Positions 24,350-37,780 of a stretch of DNA of 47,789 bases are shown piece after piece. A program made the position numbers and the translations under genes. Position 1 is the stretch's first letter; the number at the start of each line of letters is the position of its first letter. The notes below the pieces were generated by a model. That model was not told the DNA's origin. It worked only from the letters and a program-made list of their open reading frames with translations, and searched no databases. Location: positions 1 through 47,789 of the forward strand of contig JAYMTL010000147.1 in assembly GCA_036897445.1 (NCBI GenBank), written 5' to 3'. The DNA comes from Pelargonium tetragonum (lineage: Eukaryota > Streptophyta > Magnoliopsida > Geraniales > Geraniaceae).

Positions 24350-27300
24350 TATAAGGAACTTTTTAGAATTAGATTTGGAGTGTAGACTAGATTTTGAGAT
24401 ATAGTTATAGTAAGTATAAGTATAGCCCTACCAAGCAAGATAGCACTTTAAAAGTACTTAGATAAATCCCGTAAATTAAAGTCAAGCTTTTGCGCACGAA
24501 GTCTGATTCATCTCACACAAATAGGATAAATAATTTAGGGTTCCCAGATCCAGTAAAAAGCAATAGGCCGTCAATTTTTATATTTAAAACTTATTACAAA
24601 ATCTCGACCAAGTAGTTTCCAGACAGACCTACGGCAGGCCCCAATACCTAAAAAGAAATAGGAACTTATTTATGAGGCACACCCTTCAAAATTATTCAAT
24701 TAGAAAATTCCCTTCATTTTTGCCGTGTGAGTTCCAATATTATATCCTTAATTTGTGTTTTGTTATATATATGGATGGTACGATACTAGTATCCTGTTCG
24801 AATAGATAAGATTTGGAATACTGAAGCCCTTTAAAGAGCTTGTAATTTTATTTGACTAATTAATAGCTAGGGCAGCATATTACTCCGGAACCTATATCAA
24901 TAATAGTTCTTAATTCGTGAACAGAAACCTTACCACTTTTATATAAACTATCTTAAGTATTTTAAGCTAAACAAAATTAGAGTTACGAGGGAATTTGCCT
25001 TTACAAGCGCTGTCCTAAATGTAGCAGCAGTACCTTATAAGGAAACTTTTAAAGGCCTAATAGGTAACTCTATCTTAGGTATAAGCTGGGACCCCTGGGG
25101 TCGGGCTCTCTACTTTTAGTGAAAATGGACTCATTTACTCAGGAGTTAATCCAAAGCATATAAAAAATCTACCCTACAAAAATAGAATTTACTTTGAATT
25201 TGATACCTTGTATTATGGAAAATAGAAACGCATCTCAAGCCTCTAGAATTCAAAAAAGGGGATCTCTTAGCGCCCCCGCTTCGGGTTTATTCTAAAAGAT
25301 TCCATCAACGGATCACCCGGATAGAAGAAACTTTATACAAACTCTACAAGCTGTTTAGTATAAAGCCTCCAACAAGGAAAACTTCTTACGAGTATCGTAA
25401 AAAGCCCCTCCCAAATTCAAGATGAAAAAAATATGTGTATCCAAAAAAAGCCTAAAAAATTTATATCCATGCTTTTTAATTAAATACTACCCCAATTTAC
25501 CCTTAGCAAAAATCCGAGGCTTATATAGCCAATTACTTTTAAGTACGCCTAGAAGTAGATTTTTCCTAGTATTTATACTAAAAAAAGTTCGGGAACCCTT
25601 TAAGTTTAATCTAAAATCAGGGACTTTGACAAATATTAGTTACAAGAAAGTTTCCTACCATAAACTGTTAAGGTTATGAGATTCTTATAATTTGCAAGCC
25701 TTGTAAAATTACCATAAAAGAATTTTTTACTATAGAGTGACCCAAGTGTTTAGCCTCTCCATCTAGTCGAGAGTTTTGTGACTCTTTATATTAATATTAA
25801 AACAAGTAGATTTTAAAAGGGATTACAATAGTTCAAACTCGTCCTAGGACTTTGAGTGGTTTATAGAATACCCATAATGGAAATTCTTGCCCTTTTCTCG
25901 ACCCTGCTAAATACTAGACACTAAGGGGACCCTTTACTACACTACATTTTAACTAACTAAGGCTTTTGTTCATCTTAGGACTGGTTTATAATAAATAAAG
26001 ATAGCCTGGTATAATTATGTTTTTACTAGGGTAACCACTAAAACTTACGCCACCGCAGAACCTTATCTGTATAAGAGAATTTGGATACTTCCTGAATAAC
26101 TTTTCTGGAGGAAATTATATGATAGGAAAAGCAAAAAATATCGAACGAAATTCCCTTTAATTACAACACGGTGGGTATAACCCTAGTTTTAATATGGTCA
26201 AGGAGCCGCAGGAGATCCCTTATGCGTTTCGATCCTCACTTATATACAAAATTTTAGTTTGACTTTGGGCTTTTTAACAAAATTGGTATCAGAAACTTTA
26301 CTCTTTTTGATATATATTGCGTATCCTGCTCTTTTAAGTTGTTTTGCTATACGATTATACGGAAACAAATTCCCTGTCCTTGATACCAAGGGGGTTTCCA
26401 GTGAAAAGGGAAACCCGTATAGGAGTCGCAGCAGTAAGGGTACTCAGTTCGAGAAGCTTTTTATAGAGAGCTTTTACTTACTATTTAGTAAATCCTAAGT
26501 CCATAGATAGAAAGGAGCGTGCCCTTTACTTGTAAATAAATTGATTCAGGGTGTCCTTTTAGAAGCGTGTTCCAAAGCGTCCTAGAGCAGAGGTTATCCT
26601 AAAGTCAATACATTAAGTGTATATCAGAAGGTAGACACTCAGTTTTGTACAAGGATTTATCTAGAAGAGCCTCCTTAGGATTCCCGGGTAAACCAAACAA
26701 AAGTCTGGGAATTCCACAAACTAAGGAAGATTTTAGAGAGTCTCTGATGAGTCCTCGAATTGAGTTAAAGTAAGTAGAGGTAATGAATAGCCCTCCAAAT
26801 AAGATAAGAGTGTTTTTACACAAATTAAGGCCCTCGTTGCATTTCTTTTTTTTTCTGATCTACTTTTTTATAGGGCTTTTTGTACTGAACAGGAATCTTA
26901 GTTAGAAAGGCCCTTTAGAAACTAAAATTGGCGAAGTCTATGCTACTCGTTTGAGTGTTTAAAGATGGGCCCTGTCAAGTAACCGCTAAACAAGATTTTT
27001 CATAAAGAACCTCTTGATCTTGTAAGGAACACTCGTAAATTAAGAAGAAAAATTACCCTTAGCAATGCTACTAGGGCCGTGCCCCTATAACAAATATAAC
27101 AAAGGGAGGATTTCTTATAAAAAACTAGTAAAGAACCGCAGAATTCCTAGTATAATCAATAAATAGGCAACCCTTTGGGTAATAAGATATCGGAGAATAA
27201 CATATATTCGAAACCCAAGAGTTGATCGATAAACTTTTAAAGAATTCAATTTCTTTTTTTATAAATTCACGATCTTTTGCAGTACTGGATTAGGCTTTTT

Positions 27301-27569
27301 GTGCTGTTTTAGTTAGAAGGGGCACTTGCCTCTAAAAATGTGGTGGTTACTACCATAAGGTAGAAGGGGGTCCTTAAAAGGTCGGAAAAGAAACAGGTTT
27401 CTCTACATCATTATATAATAAAATCTTAGCTTGTCGATACTCTACGTTAGATACTTTCTTCTATTTAGGTGGAGTTCTCCCCTCCGTGCGTGCCCGGTAT
27501 GCTATTATCTAAGAGTAGGTCAAAAAAGAGCCCTGTCGTATATAAATTACATAAAGATTATATACTTTA

Positions 27570-27587
27570 TAGTATAAATAGTATAAA
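27570..27587. repeat. 9-bp tandem duplication
   Basis: TAGTATAAA is present twice without change (27570-27578 and 27579-27587) in an A+T-rich patch from about 27540 to 27610. Confidence 0.85.
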
Positions 27588-28900
27588 ATTTACACGAATT
27601 TAGTAAATATAGGAACTACACCTAAAAGGACCTTGGCGGCACTGGCTACTACTGTACCTGATTCGTTTCCTCAACTTTACGGCTAGAACCCGACTGCTAA
27701 ACTGCTTGTATTATTACTTATAAAACAGGATACTCTTTTAGCATCTCTAAATAAAACTGAAATCATTGTTTTTAGGACTGCCTTGTATCATAGACTTTGA
27801 AAGGTTGCTTCAATCAATAAAAAAGGGTTGTCAAATAAAATAGGATGGTAAAATAACCCCTCCCTTGAAATTTTCGTTGAGATATACGCATATTAGAAAC
27901 CTGTTTAAAAGCATTAGGTCAATAACTACAAATTCTTGTTATAGATAATCTACTATTTCTGAGAGGCACCTTTTTAGTTTTTAAGGAGTAGTTTATCCTA
28001 CTCTATTCCTTCCTTCAGCAGATCTAATTACCTTGTGCTAAACCTAGCAAGTGTAACTTCAAGGGGCTCTGTGAATATCCCATGAAAGACTTTTTCATTT
28101 TGGTTCTGTGCAGGAATGATAAAAAGTAGACCCTTTATTTTATTTATATTGCATTAGGAAAATTTTACACGTTAGTAGACAAAGCGTTCTATACATAGGA
28201 AGATTTTCGAAAGGAAACAGAGCTCGGGACTTCCTAGTTTGGCCAAAAATCTAAAGAAACGGGTCATTTTTATTTGGAAACAGGGGGGTCCATTAAGCAG
28301 ATAACCAAAGCAAAAGAATCCCGATATACCTATACCGCATTATTGAAATGGAATAAAAACCTTTACCAGAGCTACTTTATACGTAAAAGATTTTCACTGC
28401 TATCAAAGTTGTAAATTCAAGAGTTCTCTATTAAAAAGCCAAGATCCATACTCATTATACTATAAACGCCCCCTTGTTTATAAACTACCGTTTCCGGGTC
28501 CTCGCGTTTTTATTCATGTACAGGACCTAAGAGGTTTTTTTTAAGCGTTTCCTCTACTTCCTCGCAATCTTTAGAACAAAAGCAAGTAAACCTAAAGTTG
28601 TCTTAATGTAAAAGGTTTTCATAATTATTTACAACTTATAGAGCTGCCCTCTCACTCCAGTACTATAAAATTCGATAGATAGAAGAATCTCATACTAAAA
28701 GCCCCTATGTCTTGCTTAAGAAAATAAGTCCCTGAAACTTTCCCAGTATAAAAATTTGTAAGCCTTCTCTTATCTTATATGTAAAGGGGAGTTGCTATGC
28801 CAGAGTTTGCCGTTTGCTGGAAAAGTTTGAGAGAACCTCTTGTTTAAAGTAAAGTTCGAGAGGGAGGGGCTTTTTGAACCTTCATAGGGGCAGCCGCCAT

Positions 28901-29640
28901 AACCCGAGGTCATAATTACAGGGCACACTCTATAGAAAATACCCGGAAATTGAATATATTACAGTTATCTATAGTATACAGTTCTTATAATATTGTATTG
29001 GTTATATAGTTTATTGAACATGCATGCACCTCACCCCTAGACTAGCTTATTCTTCTTGACTGTAACAGGGCGGTAGAAGGGAAATGCAAGTAGTATCCTA
29101 GATAGTACATGACTTAGAGCACCCACCAAAAAGAAACTATCTTCTTAGCTATACTCTTACTCAGAGCTATTCTTTTTTGTATCTTGTTAGCTGCTACCCT
29201 TACCTGTCTTATAAGCTAGACTCCAAATTTCTATACTTAACTAGATCCGGAAAGAATACAGCCTTAACCGAACTTTAATATGAAACCCAGAAACCAACAA
29301 AGGAACCACTTACTTGGCGCTTTCTTAGTCTTTATGATACCCATCTTCTTTCTTGGCTAGAACCCCTTTCTTAAGAGCTAAACTCGGGATCTGTATCTTA
29401 TTCATCATAGCTTTCTTATGAGTCTTTAGAGCCATACTCTTCTTATGGTTCCTACTCTTATTCTAGCCAGTAGTTATTCTACTCACTATCTTTGCCGGAA
29501 ACTTACTGCCTTCAGAATACAAACTAAAAAAGCACTTGGGATAAACAATAAACCTCTACTTTGGTTTAAAACCCTAGATTCAGATATAGATACTAAACCG
29601 GAGATACCTAATAAAACTGAACCTTAATAGTTAGCCCTTA
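28901..29640 (+). other. CTA/ATA-rich block, no gene identified
   Basis: The clearest C+T-rich block: 29140-29220 and 29310-29470 are full of CTT, CTA and ATA words. Several frames translate as hydrophobic runs. The frame holding the 60-codon open stretch 29445-29627 can be followed back to 29103, but it then carries TAA or TAG about every 16-20 codons, as random sequence would. Words are shared with the blocks at 1-200 (minus), 4.9 kb and 43.0 kb. I regard it as a diverged repeat or decayed sequence of unknown origin. Confidence 0.35.
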
Positions 29641-30470
29641 CTTTATATCAAACCAGAATCTAAGGAGTATCCAATCACAAATTTTGCGTACGAAGGCTAG
29701 CAGAAGCAGAAAAAGCAACATATTAAAAAGCATCGTCTAAGATATATATCTCTGCGCCTATCCCCCTTTGGTATTAACCCTATTAAATGATAGAGCCCCC
29801 GACAAAAGTGAAGGGTATCCCGTTATTAATGCTTTTTAACACAAACTAAGGTCTGGTAAATTTGGTATTATTGCTCTTAAAGGGCCTTTTTCATATCATA
29901 AGGTAGTGGATTTCCTGTATGGATATTTTCCTTATTTGAATTTAACAAAAAATAGGGCTTATTTTACTGTGGTAGAACAGCCTAAGCCTTTTTGTAAGAT
30001 AATAAAATTAGAAAACCACAAAAAAAGAACGAAATTTATAAAAGACGGTTCGGCAAGTTCTTTTTTTAAAGTAGAAGTCTCAAACTGTTCCAACGAATTC
30101 GTATGATAAAGTATTCCTTATAAAGTCGTTTTTAAACTTCCCCACTGTGTGCTAAACTTATCCTGTAAAGGTTTTTCTAGATCTAAGGCCTTAAGTTTAT
30201 TACTTTTATTTCAAAGACTCTTTATGATTTACAAATTATGTATACCCGAAAGCTCCCCTCTTAAAAAGAAAGTCTCGCTATCCGTTTTAATTCAAATCTC
30301 GAGTATAAAAAGTACTAAATAAAAATTGAACTTTAGTTATTAAGTTACAGTCTTTTTTCCTTTTGGTTAGTGTAAATACAGAACCATGTAAGAGAACTCT
30401 TATCTTATAGAAAAGTCGGGTTATTAATAATGAATATAACTACGTAGGACTCTTGTATATTTGTAAACTA
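29641..30470. other. Noncoding AT-rich stretch
   Basis: Nothing supported. A 66-codon plus frame (29906-30106) has a lysine-rich translation with no recognisable domain and is within chance. Confidence 0.6.
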
Positions 30471-31000
30471 ATCTCGTAAACGCCTATTTATAGAAGATGT
30501 AGTACCCATACCTATTAGAGCCCTTGTTAATATCCAGTCAGTGCTTTGTTGGAGATATGTAGTTGATGCTGTTGAAGAAGCTAGCTGTTGCTATAGTGAA
30601 TGTATACGTACTCATAAATACTCTAGTAAGTTAACCTCCTTCCGTTTCAGTCGGTAAGTAGGGACTCTATCATATTTCTACTAGGTTTATATACTCCCAA
30701 TCGAGAAGCTCCAGAGCACAATGAGTAACATCTCTTAAAGAAACAACAACTATAGTTTAGGTGCGATAGCCCTAATACCCCTCTTACAGTAACTGGTAAG
30801 AGTATATAAGCAACAACCCCATTATTTATCAGTACTATCTATACGGATCTATTAGAACTGGAACAACAATACCGGTATCCTATTGTAACTCAAATACCTT
30901 ATCAACCACTAGCTCCAAGAACCATAACAACAGAGCTATACAGACCCTTATCTATAAAAGGTATCTTTTTTACAGGGTATTCTAAAAGAAAAATTTAGTA
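30471..31000 (+). other. CTA/ATA-rich block containing R1
   Basis: The first half has TAG/GTTG words and the second half (30720-30960) is A+C-rich. It contains R1 copy 1 (30629-30735). A later part, AGCCCTAATACCCCTCTTAC at 30769-30788, resembles the start of the C+T-rich run near 32467. No frame is depleted in stops. Confidence 0.4.
30629..30735 (+). repeat. Dispersed repeat R1, copy 1
   Basis: Ordered words here are GTTAACCTCCT (30629-30639), CAGTCGGTAAG (30648-30658) followed by a GGGACT word, and CCAGAGCACAATGAGTAAC (30711-30729). Copy 3 at 43226-43335 has the same three in the same order, with 60 instead of 63 bases between the second and third. Copy 2 at 40009-40060 has the first two. 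The conserved order and spacing make common origin likely although most intervening bases differ. I do not recognise the element. Confidence 0.6.
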
Positions 31001-31231
31001 GATATTATATACAGTGAATGCGTCTCTTTCTTTTGGAAATAGGTAATAATAGAATGACAAAGATAATTTATATGTAACTGGAGAAGGTCTCTTTATTTAA
31101 TAAGTGTTGTACAAATTATAGGGTTCAAGATACTAGGAAAATTGTCGTCTTCTAATACATTTAGCTCTAAGGGCTCCCTATACTGACAGCTGCTAAGACT
31201 ATAAAATCCTAACACTCATAAAGGAATCTCC

Positions 31232-31255
31232 TTTTTATTAATAAATTAATAAAAA
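31232..31255. repeat. Inverted repeat with 11-bp arms
   Basis: TTTTTATTAAT (31232-31242) and ATTAATAAAAA (31245-31255) are perfect inverted arms separated by two A. This is unusual by length, though the composition is pure A+T, which raises the chance expectation. Confidence 0.75.
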
Positions 31256-31401
31256 CCTGGTAAAATAATAAAATAAAAAAGCTTTCTTATAGTTCTATGT
31301 GTCCTTGCCAGAAAGGAATATTCCTTCAGTTTAGTTACTCCTGGGCATCTTTATAATAGGGAATCGGAAACTTGGAACAGAGGAACAAACAACTTCTTAA
31401 C

Positions 31402-31425
31402 CTTTCTCCAGAGCTGTAACCCTAG
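31402..31425 (+). repeat. Dispersed repeat R3, copy 1
   Basis: CTTTCTCCAGA, one variable base, CTGTAACCCT: this matches 42931-42952 at 21 of 22 bases and is followed in both by a CA.TC word. At this composition a 21/22 match is expected about 0.04 times by chance. Both copies lie in C+T-rich patches within a few hundred bases of an R1 copy. Confidence 0.55.
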
Positions 31426-31585
31426 CATTCACTTGTTACTGTATACCTTCTCTTCAGAGATTTACTCTTAAGGACTCTCTTTTTGGTATTGTTCTTTTTA
31501 ATCCAGACTTAGCCTTTTTTTTGAAAATATTTACTTTACTTAAAGGGCGTAAGTTATAAGTAGAATATCTAAGATAAGAGTACCC

Positions 31586-31609
31586 TATTCCTGAATTTGA
31601 AATGGAAGT
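31586..31609 (+). repeat. Dispersed repeat R4, copy 2
   Basis: Exact 19-base match to 20274-20292, then one mismatch and AAG. The sequence that follows (GGGAGAGTTTCTCGAAT from 31620) does not clearly align with the other copy. Confidence 0.5.
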
Positions 31610-32320
31610 ATAGCTTTTAAGGGAGAGTTTCTCGAATAATGTACTAAGTTGGTTTAAATAGGAATCTTAAAAAAAGGTTTACTACTCTCGGAATTAAGTT
31701 TAAACTAGGGCACTATAAAAAAGAACAAGTCTAAGGATTGGTACAAAGTGATTGCAAGCTTTATGTCCTGAGTATCCTGTAGAATAGTAATAGGGAGGAA
31801 TTCCAATGAGTTAAAGCGATAAGCGGCTTTTACAAATGAGTAGCTTTTTCCGATATCTTTTTATTTTATTAGAAGTAGTACAAGTCCCCAGTTTGATTGA
31901 GGTATAAATAGCCTTCAGAAATTCTAGTTAACAAGGGGAAGTGAAACATAAGGTTAATTTACTAAAGGTAGTGTCTATTAGAGGAAGATAGTATCCTATT
32001 TTCTTAAGAAGCTCTCGTCTAGAATCAAGGGAAATTTCTGGTATAGTCTTAGGTAAGTTAACATCAAAAGAAGTTAAGTTTTTAAGTTTTACAAGGGTTT
32101 CCCCATAACCCCAGAATATATTCTATAGTATGGAATTCTTGTGCTTTATGTCAAAGGGAATTTCAGACCTGAAACCAGTGCTCGGGAATATTAAAGTGCT
32201 TTCTCGCTCAAGTTTTTAACGAAATAGAAGCTCTAATCTACTAATCCAGGTCATTTTTTTATTTGAAAGGACTTAAGAAATTAAAAAGATTATAGCCTCG
32301 GGGTCCTCTTATCCTACAAT

Positions 32321-32640
32321 ATACCTAAAGTGTAGTGAACAAAATAGCAAGACTACCCATATACTAAACTATCTATTAAGTTAAGTAACTATAATAAAAT
32401 AATACATATAAAATAACAAAGAAAATAAGAAAGTATAATAGCTACAGTAATCCATAATACAGATTATAGCCCTAGCTCTTACTCTTCTTTATCTTATCTT
32501 ACTCCTCTTAATACATAATATAAAGCAACTGCAGGTAATGTATATTATAGATACACAGAGAGTACAGATAGCTCAACACATCAAATAAAGATAAAAAAGC
32601 AAGTCAAACAAGTAGGTCAGTAGTATAAAAAAAAGTAAAA
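32321..32640. other. CTA/ATA-rich block
   Basis: An A+C-rich part with ATAATAGCTACAGTAAT (from about 32436) leads into a C+T-rich run (32470-32515) with repeated CTCTTACTCTTC and TATCTTATCTTAC words, then A-rich sequence. The TAGCTACA word also occurs in the blocks near 5.4, 10.3 and 42.8 kb. No coding frame is supported. Confidence 0.35.
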
Positions 32641-35600
32641 GAATTTCAAACAAAGTTAGTGTCCTAATACTAACTTGGGGATTCAAGGAACTGTTTTCCT
32701 CATATGTTATGCTTTGAATACCGGGGACCCGGGAATAGGAAGCGCTGCCGAGAGTAGGATTGGTCGCTCCCTATTTTTTGTACTTCTATTTACAGCAAAC
32801 CGGCCTATTTGTTTGTGGTAAAGACCTATGTAGAATTGAGAAGTGAGAAGGCTGTTTTATTCCCGAAAATTCTTAGTTAAACTGTTAAAGTTTAAAGGTA
32901 AGGGTTTTGGATTCGGTTGTTTTAATTAGTAAGGAGAACCCTAGTCTAAAACAAGCTTTAGTGGTTTTGAATCTTCTACCCTTTAATTTAAAAGGGATGC
33001 CCTGCAAGTTGGGCTTTTTATTTCAACATTTCCGGGATGTTAGCTTATATAAATTCCACAGAGAGTGGTAGCATTGCAACCAGGAAAGAAGCTAAACTAC
33101 TTTTTGGGATAAATCGGCAAGTATTTAATCATTTTAAGGAGGTTAAACAAAACTTGGCGCGCCCCAGGGTAGTTAATAATGGGGACACCTTTTTCTATAC
33201 TCTCCCTATCTCAAGGTAAGTAGTAGCCGTCCCACGAAATCCTTGAAACCCTCTGGTCTATATTCCTATTTCCAGTGGGGCAATTTACCAAAAATGAACC
33301 TATAGAACCTATAGAACCCCTTTCTTTTTCATGCCACATTTTAGAGGTATGCCTAAAGCAGTCAAAACTCTTTTTATTTAAAATTTGTGCTTTTTGCATG
33401 AGTTGTGGGGTTTAGTACAGGGTAAGCTCTCTCTCTAGTGGAATAAATTAATTACTATACTAAATTCAGAAATAGCTAGCATAGCTGGATCCCGTAGTAA
33501 AAACTTATATCTGACCCAATAAGAGGCCTATACACTCCCCTTTTGTATTCCTCCTATTCAGAATTTTGTCTCTCAAAAAGAAAAGAGTTTAATTATTGAA
33601 GTTTGCCTTGACGAAAGTTCTGTAAAAAAATCTCTGCGCGTATAAAGCTACGTATGATTCTACTTTCATTTTACTTGGCTGGAATTTTCTCAGTACAAAC
33701 CTAAAATTTTTTTGCTATCGTTGGGTTTACTGTCATAATTTAACTAAGTCTTGTAAAAAGAACTCCGGGGGGTACTTCTACTCCTACTGGATATCAGAGT
33801 TATTGTACTAGGAGTTTTCTAATGCATTTATGTTAAAATACAGCTATAAACTGTTGTGGGCAGCTCCTATACTTACAATGGCTTGCGGCTTCTTGATTAA
33901 AAAAGAGAAAGCGAACCCTTAAATAATCGTAATACTTGATAACTCTTTTCGACATGTTATGTTAGGGCTTGCTCGGTAGTAAGGGGTTTTTCGAAGATAC
34001 AAGGCTAAAGCTAAATAATGAGCCAGTTCCCCTTGAGTAAGTAGAAACCCCGAAGCTATAATATAAAGGGGGTACTGCAAAAAGGAAACCGAGGGTTCGA
34101 CACTTTAGATTCGAAGACCTTTTTCTATTTCTGGTTATAGTATATAGATATTTGTTAGCTAACTTACTTTAAAGAAAGATTTGCGTACTTTTGGTATTTC
34201 TCACAGAGACTTGCTTTAACTTAAACTATAAAATTTACAACCAGATTAGAATTGTTTCAATTCTCGTGGACATAGCCACGAATAGGGCCCTTTCTAATGA
34301 GTATTTAAACTTTTGAATATCAGATATCCTTCTATAATGATTGCCATTTATGTATCCTTTTTAATATATCTAACAGAGGACTTTCCTTTAATCAGAAAAA
34401 GGGTTAAAAAAGAGGGAGCTAAAGAAACCTCTCTCTATGATACAAGTATTCTTTGTTAGATACCCTATAGGATTGCAGCATCTGAATATAGTTATTTCGC
34501 TTTGCCGTTCACATACCTGCAGAAGCAACCCCCTACGTATAAATAGAATTTTTCCCCCTTTATTATAATCACTTAAAAAAAGAAAAATTTTTATATTGTA
34601 TTGTATTATGTATATCTAGTCAATATCACAGACACTTTTCCATGAATGGCAAAGAGCAAGCTCTAACTTTTATGTAAAGGGACTCCTTTATTAATTTTAT
34701 TAATGAGAGAACTTCTTGAAAGTCGGAGCTATTAGTAGACTTTATAGTATTAGGGTTTATTTAGAATTAAAAATTAGGCAGAAACCCCTAAATAAGAAAA
34801 ACTTGATATTGAAAGGGTATGACTATAACTACACTTTTAACTTTAGTACAGGAAAGAAAATTTTTTTTACAACGACGAAAACGATGCTAATTAAAAGCAA
34901 CTCCATGTATACTTTTATTAGATCAATAAAGCCGACGCGGGATAAAAGCTAAAAAAAAAGAGATTATTACGAGTCCCAATTCCAGTACTTTTAAACCTTA
35001 CAATATAGTTAGGTTAAGTTGTCTTATTAAAAAGGACTAAAAGCAGCAACTTTAAAAACCGCCTTAGTAGCGATTTAAAGAATATTTGCTAAAAATCAAG
35101 CGGGAATTTTTTTTTTACTCAAAAATTTTTAGGGCCTGGGTTTAGAGTTTAGAACATAGAGTATATGCTTCTAAGGCCTTTGAGGTAATATATTTCATTA
35201 CTAGTAGTTTGAAATGCGAAAGCTCTTGCTTTTCTTTTAATAAGAATAATAAGTAAAATCTAGGCGCAGACAAATCTATTTGGAAACGTAACTAGAGTTT
35301 GTTTAGTTAATGAGCTTAACCTAAAGGAGACCCTTTTACTCTTAATATTGAGAGCACCCCACACCCTTAAACCCATGCAATTAATAGCCGCTTAGTTTTA
35401 ATTAAAATTTTAAATAAATATAGGCCCAATTCGTTTATATAGGTTAGTTCCACTTGTAACCCCTTCCACATTTAATAGCTCTTATACTTCATTTTGATTC
35501 AAGAATTTTCTTTTAAGAGCTTGTTAAGCGGGAGTACTCATTATCTTCTAAGGTTAGTATCCTCTTTAGCGATAAGCACAAAGGCAATGAGGGATTAAAA

Positions 35601-37780
35601 AAATTTTATAACAATCTATACAAACTAAGACTATAAGAATACTAATAGACTATCTATACTCCATTAAATCTCTATGCTGTCTAGTTACTAGATAGAGAGC
35701 GCTTTTGCTTAAGGTATAATATAATAGGGATTTATCCTTGCGATAGGCCCCCTATTTCTTTATTTCGAAGAGTAGTTTCTGCCAAGAATTTTAACCTTTT
35801 AAAAGATAGGTATTTAACGATACAGTTTTTAATTTATGTTTTATGAGAAAGTCTTCTGCGCTTTGTCAAAGGAATGGTTTTATCTGGGTCTAGGTAGAGC
35901 CTTGGGCCCTAATAACTAAATATAAAATTTGTAGGTTAATGAAAAACAATAATATAAGTTAAACTTCTTCCTGAAACATTATAATAGTGTATAAATTCGG
36001 GGTAACCCCTTCCTTAGTTCGAAACATACTCCTGTCAATTCACTGCAAATAGGTTAGTCATATAAGGTATTCCAAACGGGAACTTTTACCTGTTTAGGAA
36101 ATAGTTTGACTTTCTTAAAATTTGTTGTGTTGTACGATCCCACAGAAGTTTTAGTATCTAAAAGTACGAGTCTTGGTTTACTATATAGAGCTACTGGTTT
36201 ACTCGCGTTAACAAGTTCTGTTTAAGCTAATACATAATAAAGGAAAAGGTTTTTTAGGTCTCCCGTATAAAGTATAGGCGGCACGCTTTACAAATTACCC
36301 AAAATTCAAGTACTCAGGTCGAGGAGGCTTTAAGAGAACTAAGAGTAAGTAACTAAAATCTTTTAAAAAGCGTAATTATACTATGGATTAGATCAGGTTG
36401 TGAAATCAGGTTATACGGAATTTACTTTATAAATAAAAAGATTTTCGTTTGTATAGGGAATGCTAGATTTGTGAATACGTATGCAGTAAGAATAAAGGTA
36501 TAAAGAAGAGGCTATACGGGTTCGCGCTTAGATACCCCCTCTGACCTTGGTATAAGATAAAGGATGAAAAACGACGACAGGGGACGCTAGAATTATTAAA
36601 TTATTATAAGATAAGAGAAAGCCCTTCAATTCTGTAGGATTCTCTATAAATTCCATTGACCAGGGGTCCAAGTGTTAATGTTTTCAAAGGGTCTCCGCTA
36701 GAGAAATTAAAAAGAAGTTAAGTATAAGGTTTTATAAAAGTAAACTGAGAGTAAAGAATCTAACTTTAGGCTTTAGGACTCCTTTTTCCTTAAGTTGTTT
36801 TCGGATGTTATAAACCTGTAAATATTTCCCAGTATAGGTCATATAAAAACCTATTATAGACTTAATGCTTATTATTAGGCCTTTCATCATTAGAATAAAA
36901 AAGGAAAGAAATAGTACAAACTGGATAACAAAAATAGAGACGCAGTAATTTTAAGAAATGATGCTTGATATTTATCAAAACCAAGTCCTTTTGCTTAGGA
37001 TTTTCCCTTATGGTGAGGAAACTCTGGTATTATTGTCTGATTTTACTTATTTGTACGTTACTCTTATTTTATTCTAATAAGGTTCTGCTATATAGATATA
37101 GGCGTAGCACAGTCTTATACTCAAAATGACCCAAATCCTAGCGAGTCCTTTTCCTGCAATCTAGAAGCAGAAACACCCATAAAGCTAAAAAAGGAATCCC
37201 AGTAAAAGGAATTCACATATAACCCAATTGAGAGAGAGGGACCCTTAGGAGAATACTAGTTAACTTTAACAAAGATAGGGTAACAGAAAAAGCTTATAGA
37301 CAATGAGGGCGTGGCTTTATGACCTTCTAGTAGAAATTTATGAGTCCCTTTTTTCAAAAGCAAGAATCTACAGAATCTTAATAAGCTTGGGATTTCCTTG
37401 GGAATTTTTATCAGTAAAAGTGTATAAATTAACCTAACTGCGTCTAGGGTATAAGGTTAACCCAGGAAATAAAGCCTCATAGTAATTTCGAATTTTAAGA
37501 CCTTACTTTTACATGTCTACGGATACTACTAGGAGAAACTATATCTTTTTAGAGACTCCGGGTGCATTCTTCTAAACTTAACTATTTAAAACTATACTGA
37601 GGTCCTTTGAACCCTTACCAAACTTTTAGCTCCTATTTACGATAATCTGGATTTGAATAAGATGGTGCACTCTAAATATCAGCAAAAATTTCTCGTACCG
37701 CAAGAGGGCTATAAGCCCCTTTTTACTATAAAAAGTTCTTGGGCGGTGCTAACCCAGATGTCATAAAAAGTGTTAGCTAT
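32641..37780. other. Noncoding AT-rich stretch
   Basis: No gene identified in 5.1 kb. Open frames at 33037-33219 and 34716-34952 (plus) and 33211-33399 (minus) are short, carry no recognisable domain and are within chance. The stretch holds a 9-bp tandem repeat (33297-33318), GGANTCC sites at 34680, 36776 and 37193, and an 11-base word at 34456-34466 identical to the universal SSU rRNA 790-loop core. I treat that word as unproven. Confidence 0.6.
33297..33318. repeat. 9-bp tandem repeat, 2.4 copies
   Basis: AACCTATAG is repeated head to tail (33297-33305 and 33306-33314), then AACC (33315-33318) begins a third copy. Confidence 0.9.

Larger units (their letters stand above)
20001..28900. other. 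Noncoding AT-rich stretch
   Basis: No gene identified in 8.9 kb. Short frames at 25422-25679 and 26259-26498 (plus) and 26605-26823 (minus) show no recognisable domain. The stretch contains R4 copy 1 (20274-20292), GGANTCC sites at 20340, 21010, 21308, 22099, 22473 and 26678, a CCCCTT/AAGGGG hairpin (23114-23132), the 15-bp hairpin at 24119-24168, and tandem duplications at 24334-24349 and 27570-27587. Confidence 0.6.
31001..32320. other. Noncoding stretch with R3, R4 and a palindrome
   Basis: No gene identified. It contains the near-palindrome 31232-31255, R3 copy 1 (31402-31423, inside a C+T-rich patch from 31385 to 31500) and R4 copy 2 (31586-31604). Nothing further is supported. Confidence 0.6.

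Noticed and set aside
28901-29640. Decayed cytochrome b or NADH dehydrogenase gene
   Set aside because: The hydrophobic translation has none of the family motifs I could check by eye, and the hydrophobic runs shift between frames.
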